The notes under the pieces are model-generated. The model ran no database searches. It was not told where the DNA came from and was given only the letters and a program-made list of their open reading frames with translations. From Bacteroidota bacterium (GTDB taxonomy: Bacteria > Bacteroidota > Bacteroidia > Flavobacteriales > Flavobacteriaceae): a DNA stretch of 5,246 bases. The DNA lies in contig JAACDY010000229.1 in the NCBI GenBank assembly GCA_009936675.1, positions 1 to 5,246 of the forward strand, written 5' to 3'. The translations under genes were made by a program, and so were the position numbers. This document shows, piece by piece, positions 1 to 5,246 of this stretch (positions are counted from its first letter, which is position 1; each line of letters starts with the position of its first letter).

Positions 1-158
1 ATTTTTATTTGGCAATCTAAAAATAATTCTTTTTAAAAAGCCTATGAACAATTGATGATATTGAAACTTCTCAACAATCGAAGATTGTATTTTGTTAATT
101 TCTTTGACTTCTTTGAACTGAAAAATTGGCCTTCAAATTATAAATTAGCAGTGACTTT
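1..158. other. AT-rich leader upstream of parE, no gene seen
   Basis: No convincing coding region lies here. The minus strand has no ATG, and the plus strand has early stops in the frames that could carry the tail of an upstream gene; one possible tail would end at TAA 18-20, but this cannot be judged from so few codons. Visible signals are a 12-bp palindrome CTTTTTAAAAAG (29-40), an inverted repeat (74-88), and a tandem 9-bp near-repeat TTCTTTGAC/TTCTTTGAA (100-117). The parE promoter is probably here. Two boxes approximate the Bacteroidota -7 consensus TAnnTTTG: TATTTTG (88-94, one base short) and TAAATTAG (141-148, one mismatch). Neither has a TTTG/TTG at the expected 19-21 bp upstream, so no promoter is called. 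Confidence 0.5.
74..88. repeat. Perfect 6-bp inverted repeat with 3-nt spacer
   Basis: ACAATC (74-79), GAA (80-82) and GATTGT (83-88) form a perfect dyad about 70 bp before the parE start. It abuts the promoter-like TATTTTG box at 88-94 and is followed by a T-rich stretch to about 105. It could be a small operator, a weak hairpin terminator for an upstream transcript, or chance in AT-rich DNA. The repeat is seen directly; a function is only a guess. Confidence 0.3.
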
Positions 159-2018
159 ATGGCCAAACAAACTCAATACACAGAAGAGAACATTCGTTCA
201 CTCGATTGGAAGGAACATATCCGCATGCGGCCTGGGATGTATATTGGAAAATTAGGAGATGGTTCTTCTCCAGATGATGGCATTTACATTCTTCTAAAAG
301 AAGTACTCGACAATTGTATCGATGAGTTTGTGATGGGTGCAGGAAAAACCATCGAAATTGTTATTAAAGACAGTATCGTCAGCGTAAGAGACTATGGTCG
401 AGGAATTCCTTTGGGAAAAGTAGTGGATGTGGTTTCTAAAATGAACACAGGTGGAAAATACGATTCCAGAGCATTCAAAAAATCTGTGGGACTGAATGGT
501 GTGGGAACCAAGGCTGTCAATGCCCTTTCCTCAATGTTTAAGGTAGTTTCTGTTAGAGACAACCAGACGACCAACGCTGTTTTTGAATACGGAAATCTCA
601 TCCAAGAAGAGCCTGTAACTTCTAGTTCCAAGAGAAGGGGCACACAAGTGTTGTTTGAACCTGATACAAGTATTTTCAAAAATTACAAATACCGTTTGGA
701 ATACGTTGAGCGCATGCTCAAAAACTACGTTTACCTCAATCCGGGTTTGACCATTGACCTTAATGGGGTAAAATTCTTTTCCGAAAATGGGCTCAAAGAT
801 TTATTGGAGGATCAAACCAATGCCTCCGACCTGTTGTATCCCATCATTCACCTAAAGGGGGAGGATATTGAAGTGGCCATTACCCACAGTCGATCACAGT
901 ATAGTGAAGAATATCACTCTTTTGCCAACGGACAAAACACCACCCAAGGGGGAACCCATCAAGCCGCTTTTCGTGAGGCTTTGGTCAAGACTGTCAGAGA
1001 ACATTTTGGAAAAAACTTTGATGCCTCCGACATACGGAAGTCCATTATATCTGCCATCAGCATCAAGGTCATGGAACCTGTTTTTGAATCTCAAACCAAA
1101 ACCAAGTTGGGATCGACCGAAATGGGAGAAAAAATGCCCTCGGTCCGTGCCTATATCAATGACTTTTTAGGCACTCAACTCGATAATTTTTTACACAAAA
1201 ATACTGAAACAGCCGAGGCCATACGGCGTAAGATTTTACAAGCCGAAAAGGAAAGAAAAGAACTTTCGGGCATTCGTAAACTCGCAAAAGAAAGGGCCAA
1301 AAAAGCCAGTCTCCACAACAAAAAACTCAGAGATTGTAGGGTTCATTTGGGCGATCTTAAAAAAGACCGTCGTTTGGAATCTACCATTTTCATTACCGAG
1401 GGAGATTCTGCCAGTGGTTCCATTACCAAATCCAGAGATGTCAATACTCAAGCCGTATTCAGTCTCAGAGGTAAACCCCTCAACACCTACGGGATGACCA
1501 AAAAAATTGTTTACGAAAACGAAGAGTTTAACTTGCTTCAGGCTGCACTCAATATCGAGGAAAGCATGGAAGATTTGAGATACAACAACATTGTGATCGC
1601 CACTGACGCTGACGTTGATGGCATGCACATACGTTTGTTACTCATCACTTTTTTTCTTCAATTTTTTCCCGAGTTGATAAAAGAAGGACATTTGTACATT
1701 TTACAAACGCCCCTGTTTAGGGTGAGAGACAAAAAGCAAACATTTTACTGTTACAGCGAAAAAGAAAGAAAAGAGGCCATTACAAAATTAAGTGGAAAAC
1801 CAGAAATCACACGTTTTAAAGGCTTGGGTGAAATTTCACCAGATGAGTTTAAATTTTTTATTGGTGAAGACATTCGTTTAGATCCCGTAATGCTCGATAA
1901 ATCAACTACAACCGATGATTTATTGCAGTTCTACATGGGAAAAAACACACAGGATCGTCAAAAGTTTATCATTGATAATCTAAAAGTTGAACTGGATGTA
2001 GCCGAAGAAATGGTGTAA
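159..2018 (+). CDS. parE: DNA topoisomerase IV subunit B (ParE)
   Basis: ATPase subunit of topoisomerase IV, a cytoplasmic type IIA enzyme that decatenates and relaxes DNA with ParC. The 619-residue length is normal for ParE. The GHKL ATPase domain (about 25-215) shows the catalytic pair E48/N52 in KEVLDN, the D78-G-R-G motif, and the ATP lid GLNGVG (111-116). The transducer (about 225-395) has the QTK loop, Q312 and K314, which contacts the ATP gamma-phosphate in the family. The TOPRIM domain (about 407-520) has E414-G-D and D483-x-D485-x-D487 for Mg2+. RFKGLGE lies at 552-558. The start at 159 gives the family N-terminus MAKQTQYTEENIRSLDW; no Shine-Dalgarno is visible. The sequence reads as Bacteroidota ParE rather than GyrB (EGDSASGS and LRGKPLN in TOPRIM). 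parC follows 3 nt downstream, so the two are almost certainly co-transcribed. No frameshift or missing catalytic residue was seen. Confidence 0.96.
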   Translation: MAKQTQYTEENIRSLDWKEHIRMRPGMYIGKLGDGSSPDDGIYILLKEVLDNCIDEFVMGAGKTIEIVIKDSIVSVRDYGRGIPLGKVVDVVSKMNTGGKYDSRAFKKSVGLNGVGTKAVNALSSMFKVVSVRDNQTTNAVFEYGNLIQEEPVTSSSKRRGTQVLFEPDTSIFKNYKYRLEYVERMLKNYVYLNPGLTIDLNGVKFFSENGLKDLLEDQTNASDLLYPIIHLKGEDIEVAITHSRSQYSEEYHSFANGQNTTQGGTHQAAFREALVKTVREHFGKNFDASDIRKSIISAISIKVMEPVFESQTKTKLGSTEMGEKMPSVRAYINDFLGTQLDNFLHKNTETAEAIRRKILQAEKERKELSGIRKLAKERAKKASLHNKKLRDCRVHLGDLKKDRRLESTIFITEGDSASGSITKSRDVNTQAVFSLRGKPLNTYGMTKKIVYENEEFNLLQAALNIEESMEDLRYNNIVIATDADVDGMHIRLLLITFFLQFFPELIKEGHLYILQTPLFRVRDKKQTFYCYSEKERKEAITKLSGKPEITRFKGLGEISPDEFKFFIGEDIRLDPVMLDKSTTTDDLLQFYMGKNTQDRQKFIIDNLKVELDVAEEMV

Positions 2019-2021
2019 TGC

Positions 2022-4616
2022 ATGGATGATTTAGAGCACGAAAAAATACCAGATGGGATCAATGATGGGGATTCCCTTGTCAAAGTTACCGGTATGTACA
2101 AGGACTGGTTTCTTGACTATGCTTCTTATGTCATTTTGGAACGGGCTGTCCCAGCAATCTATGACGGACTAAAACCTGTTCAGCGTCGTATCCTTCATTC
2201 CATGAAGGATTTAGACGATGGTCGTTACAATAAAGTGGCCAATATTGTAGGGCATACCATGCAATATCACCCCCACGGAGACGCCAGTATTGCCGATGCC
2301 ATGGTGCAAATCGGTCAAAAGGAAATGTTGATCGATACCCAGGGAAACTGGGGGAACATCCTCACCGGAGACCGGGCGGCAGCTTCCCGATACATCGAAG
2401 CACGATTGTCCAAGTTTGCCCTTGAAGTTGTATTCAGCCCAAAAGTCACTGATTGGCAGTTATCTTATGACGGGAGAAAAAAAGAGCCTGTTCATTTACC
2501 AGTTAAATTTCCGCTGCTTTTGGCACAAGGGGCAGAGGGAATTGCGGTAGGGCTTTCTACCAAAATACTTCCTCATAACTTTGTGGAACTTCTCAATGCC
2601 AGTATCCAGCATTTAAAAGGAAAAAAGTTCAAACTCTATCCCGACTTTCAGACTGGGGGAATCATAGATATTCAAGGGTATAATGACGGTAATAGAGGAG
2701 GTAAGGTTAGGGTCAGAGCCAAGATCAGCCAGTTGGATAAAAACACTTTGGTTGTCAATGAAATCCCCTATGGTACGACCACATCAGGCTTAATTGATAA
2801 CATCCTTAAAGCCAATGAAAAGGGTAAGATTAAGATCAAAAAAATTGAGGACAATACTGCTGCCAATGTAGAAATCATCATTCATCTGCCCAATGGGATT
2901 TCACCCGATAAGACCATCGATGCCCTATATGCATTTACGGATTGCGAAAGTTCGATTTCACCCTTGGGTTGTGTGATCATCGACAATAAACCTCATTTTA
3001 TTGGTGTGAGCGAAATGCTTACGCTTTCTACAGACCATACGGTGACCTTGCTCAAAAAAGAGTTGGAAGTACAATTGGAAGAGTTGGAAAATCAGTGGCA
3101 CCATGCCTCTTTGGAGCGGATTTTTATTGAAAACAGACTTTACCGACACATTGAAGAGGAAAATACTTGGGAGGGTGTGCTAGAAGCCATTCGCAAAGGA
3201 CTTGAGCCTCATATTTCGATCCTCAAAAGAGCTGTTGTAGAGGAAGACTTGGTCAAATTGACAGAAATTAGGATCAAACGTATTTCTAAATTCGACATTG
3301 ACAAGGCTCAGCAAAAAATAGAAGCCTTAGAAGGTGATATTGCCGAAGTGAAAAATCATTTGGCCCATTTGGTGGATTATGCCATCAATTACTTTAAACA
3401 TCTCATCAAAACCTACGGAAAAGGAAGGGAACGAAAATCTGAAATCAGAATTTTTGATGATGTAGATGCCAGAAAGGTGGTGGTAAGAAATCAGAAGCTT
3501 TACCTCAACCGAGAAGAAGGCTTTATCGGAACTTCCTTAAAAAAAGACGAATACCTTTGCGACTGTTCGGACATTGACGATGTCATTGTCTTTACCAGAG
3601 AAGGAAAAATGCAAGTGGTTAGGGTGGACAGTAAGGTTTTTGTAGGCAAAGATGTCATACATGCGGCTATTTTTAAGAAAAATGATACCCGTACCATCTA
3701 CAACATGATCTACAAGGATGGCAAAAAAGGAAGTGCCTTTATCAAAAGATTTGCGGTCAAAGGAATTACCCGTGACAAAGTATATGAAATGACACAGGGC
3801 AGTCCAGGTTCCAACGTTTTGTATTTTACAGCCAATCCCAACGGTGAGGCAGAAGTGGTGACCATTCTTTTACGAAATACAGGAAACGTGAAGAAACTAA
3901 AATGGGATTTGGATTTTGCCGATTTACAAATCAAAGGCAGAGGGGTGAGGGGAAATACTGTCACCAAATACAATATCCTCAGGGTAGAACTTAAAGAAAA
4001 GGGCGTATCCACCCTCAAACCAAGAAAAATTTGGTTTGATCCCACCATCAAAAGACTCAATACCGATGAGCGAGGAGAGCTTTTGGGTGCCTTCAAAGGG
4101 GAAGACAAAATATTGTTGATCAACAAAGATGGAGATGCAAAGGTGGTCATCCCTGAAATGACCTTGCATTTCGATGAAAAATTGATTTGTATTGAAAAGT
4201 GGAAACCCAATAAGCCCATTACTTCAGTGTATTTTGATAATGAAAAACAGCGTTACTTTATCAAGAGATTTCATATTGAAAGTGAGTCAAGAGAAGACCG
4301 ATTCATCAAAGAGGGAGGGGAATTGATTTTCCTCAATACCGACTGGCGTCCTTTGATCACCATCAACTTTGTCAAGCCAAGAGATAAAGATCCTATTCCT
4401 CCATTGGAAATCAATGCGGAGGAATTTATCGCTGTCAAAGGCTTTAAAGCATTGGGAAATCAGTTGACCCAACACAAAGTGAAAAATATAGAACTCAAGG
4501 AGGTACTGCCTTATGATGATGATGATGAAAAATTGGTTGAGGAAATTGAAGTCAATGATCAGGAGGAACTCAAGGGCGATGAGGACGATGATTCACAAAT
4601 CAAATTAAATCTGTAA
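2022..4616 (+). CDS. parC: DNA topoisomerase IV subunit A (ParC)
   Basis: DNA cleavage and DNA-binding subunit of topoisomerase IV, 864 residues (E. coli ParC is about 750). A 20-residue variable N-terminus precedes the winged-helix domain, where R123-Y124 is the catalytic Arg-Tyr pair that forms the 5'-phosphotyrosyl link. The tower follows (about 155-330) with the DNA-bending isoleucine I174 in GIAVG, then the coiled-coil/C-gate (about 335-470) and a beta-pinwheel C-terminal domain (about 485-825). The GyrA-box position reads QIKGRGVRG (636-644), a degenerate form that favours ParC over GyrA. Residues 829-857 are strongly acidic, and the protein ends in QIKLNL. The quinolone region reads HPHGDASIAD (83-92), with Ala at the usual Ser position. 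ATG 2022 lies 3 nt after the parE stop, so translational coupling is likely. Two out-of-frame ATGs at 2018 and 2026 run into stops within four codons. The next in-frame Met is residue 25, inside conserved sequence, so ATG 2022 is preferred. Confidence 0.95.
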   Translation: MDDLEHEKIPDGINDGDSLVKVTGMYKDWFLDYASYVILERAVPAIYDGLKPVQRRILHSMKDLDDGRYNKVANIVGHTMQYHPHGDASIADAMVQIGQKEMLIDTQGNWGNILTGDRAAASRYIEARLSKFALEVVFSPKVTDWQLSYDGRKKEPVHLPVKFPLLLAQGAEGIAVGLSTKILPHNFVELLNASIQHLKGKKFKLYPDFQTGGIIDIQGYNDGNRGGKVRVRAKISQLDKNTLVVNEIPYGTTTSGLIDNILKANEKGKIKIKKIEDNTAANVEIIIHLPNGISPDKTIDALYAFTDCESSISPLGCVIIDNKPHFIGVSEMLTLSTDHTVTLLKKELEVQLEELENQWHHASLERIFIENRLYRHIEEENTWEGVLEAIRKGLEPHISILKRAVVEEDLVKLTEIRIKRISKFDIDKAQQKIEALEGDIAEVKNHLAHLVDYAINYFKHLIKTYGKGRERKSEIRIFDDVDARKVVVRNQKLYLNREEGFIGTSLKKDEYLCDCSDIDDVIVFTREGKMQVVRVDSKVFVGKDVIHAAIFKKNDTRTIYNMIYKDGKKGSAFIKRFAVKGITRDKVYEMTQGSPGSNVLYFTANPNGEAEVVTILLRNTGNVKKLKWDLDFADLQIKGRGVRGNTVTKYNILRVELKEKGVSTLKPRKIWFDPTIKRLNTDERGELLGAFKGEDKILLINKDGDAKVVIPEMTLHFDEKLICIEKWKPNKPITSVYFDNEKQRYFIKRFHIESESREDRFIKEGGELIFLNTDWRPLITINFVKPRDKDPIPPLEINAEEFIAVKGFKALGNQLTQHKVKNIELKEVLPYDDDDEKLVEEIEVNDQEELKGDEDDDSQIKLNL
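4596..4613 (+). other. Candidate sliding-clamp-binding motif at ParC C-terminus
   Basis: The last six residues of ParC (859-864) are QIKLNL, following a 29-residue acidic, probably disordered linker (829-857). The pattern Q-hydrophobic-x-L-x-L matches the hexapeptide class of beta-clamp (DnaN) binding motifs. The clearest comparison is QLVLGL, which ends E. coli DNA polymerase IV and is likewise the extreme C-terminus. The pattern is short and seen here in one protein only, so clamp binding is an inference. Confidence 0.35.
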
Positions 4617-5246
4617 TTACCGCTTTGGTTTCTTTCTCAACTTCATGTTGATGAATTCAACTCCCAGAGAAAACGCAATGGCAAAATAGAGATAGCCTTT
4701 GGGAATAGACCCCACTTCTTGGCCCAATATTTGAGTATGAGAAAGATGGGCTGCTTCTGCCAAAAGCATAAATCCAATCAACAATAGAAAAGAAAGTCCT
4801 AAAACCTGAAGAGAGGGGTGTTGATTGACAAAATTTCCCACAGGGTGAGCAAATAGCATCATAATCAATACCGAAATTACAATGGCAATTCCCATAACCA
4901 TACCCGCATAGGGAATTCCGTTACTCATTCCCAAAGCTGTTAGGATGGAGTCCACAGAAAAAACAAGATTGATCAAAGTAATTTGAACAATTGCCTTGGT
5001 TAGTGACGACTGTCCTTGAAGGTGATTTTTTTCATCCGCTTTCAATTCAACTTTTTCGTAAATCTCCTTGGTACTTTTGTACAACAAGAACAGCCCTCCC
5101 AAAAACAGGATGACTGCCTGTCCAGAAATATTGGCATGAATAAAACTATTGTCCAATTTTATCAACGTGGATTGCATGCTCATCAATACCGAAATACCCA
5201 ATAACAAAACCAATCGAAGAATCATGGCCATAGCCAATCCAATACC
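4617..5246 (-). CDS. TerC family integral membrane protein, 5' partial
   Basis: C-terminal 209 codons of a TerC-family protein; the reading frame is open to the window edge, so the start is missing. The TTG at 5235-5237 and the nearby ATGs lie inside the conserved segment GIGLAMAMILRL and are internal. Residue numbers count from the first visible codon. Hydrophobic segments lie at about 4-24, 42-56, 86-106, 112-132, 146-165 and 184-200. The hallmark motif FSVDSILTALGMS (96-108) carries D99, one of the acidic membrane residues thought to bind metal. The tail PKGYLYFAIAFSLGVEF (182-198) is typical. The partner Asp motif of the first helix lies in the missing part, perhaps 50 residues. Several TerC members (Alx, YkoY, YceF) export Mn2+, so metal efflux is the best guess; the older tellurite-resistance name says little about function. 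It ends in a basic tail, KLRKKPKR, consistent with a cytoplasmic C-terminus. It converges on parC with no gap. Confidence 0.9.
   Translation of the reverse strand, partial: GIGLAMAMILRLVLLLGISVLMSMQSTLIKLDNSFIHANISGQAVILFLGGLFLLYKSTKEIYEKVELKADEKNHLQGQSSLTKAIVQITLINLVFSVDSILTALGMSNGIPYAGMVMGIAIVISVLIMMLFAHPVGNFVNQHPSLQVLGLSFLLLIGFMLLAEAAHLSHTQILGQEVGSIPKGYLYFAIAFSLGVEFINMKLRKKPKR

Noticed and set aside
29..40. Palindrome CTTTTTAAAAAG as a terminator or operator
   Set aside because: It has no loop, is almost pure A/T, and is expected by chance in such AT-rich sequence.
52..255. Open frame of 67 codons on the plus strand overlapping the parE start
   Set aside because: It starts at TTG, overlaps the conserved parE N-terminus in another frame, and its product resembles nothing I recognise.
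1236..1628. 130-codon antisense open frame inside parE
   Set aside because: It lies opposite the highly conserved TOPRIM coding region and is best explained as a shadow of parE codon use.
3710..4219. 169-codon antisense open frame inside parC
   Set aside because: It lies fully opposite the ParC C-terminal domain, and the long overlap with a conserved gene makes it a shadow.
2022..4616. Annotation as DNA gyrase subunit A
   Set aside because: The GyrA-box is degenerate, the partner upstream is ParE-like rather than GyrB-like, and the sequence reads as Bacteroidota ParC.
4638..4661. Possible terminator hairpins (CAAC/GTTG and GTTGA/TCAAC)
   Set aside because: The stems are only 4-5 bp, AT-rich, mutually exclusive, and without a following T-run on the relevant strand.
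5235..5237. TTG as the start codon of the TerC-family gene
   Set aside because: The frame continues upstream to the window edge and GIGLAMAMILRL is an internal family segment, so the true start lies outside.

Overview
The window is an ordinary chromosomal housekeeping segment. It most likely comes from a member of the Bacteroidota, probably a Cytophagales/Cyclobacteriaceae-like organism. The clade call rests on the topoisomerase IV subunits: the ParE N-terminus (residues 11-58) and the ParC segments around residues 21-60 and 410-475 read like the Bacteroidota versions of these proteins as I remember them, and no search was run. Base composition is moderately AT-rich, and no gene start carries an obvious Shine-Dalgarno sequence, which also fits that phylum.

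Layout. Positions 1-158 are an AT-rich leader with no convincing gene; it contains a short perfect inverted repeat and two weak promoter-like boxes. Positions 159-2018 (+) encode ParE, the ATPase/TOPRIM subunit of topoisomerase IV. Positions 2022-4616 (+) encode ParC, the DNA-breaking and DNA-binding subunit, starting 3 nt after the parE stop. Positions 4617-5246 (-) carry the C-terminal 209 codons of a TerC-family integral membrane protein, whose 5' end lies beyond the window. The parC and terC stop codons abut with no base between them, so the genes are tightly convergent.

How the genes work together. ParE and ParC form the ParC2ParE2 heterotetramer. ParE binds and hydrolyses ATP to capture a DNA duplex, and ParC cleaves and reseals the other duplex through a tyrosine, unlinking replicated chromosomes. 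All the catalytic residues I could check are present in both subunits. The degenerate GyrA-box in ParC supports topoisomerase IV rather than gyrase. The TerC-family protein is probably a metal-ion (Mn2+-type) exporter; I see no functional link to topoisomerase IV beyond adjacency.

I found no mobile element, CRISPR array, RNA gene or new defence-like system. The most interesting detail is the extreme C-terminus of ParC: after a very acidic linker it ends in QIKLNL, which resembles a sliding-clamp-binding hexapeptide.
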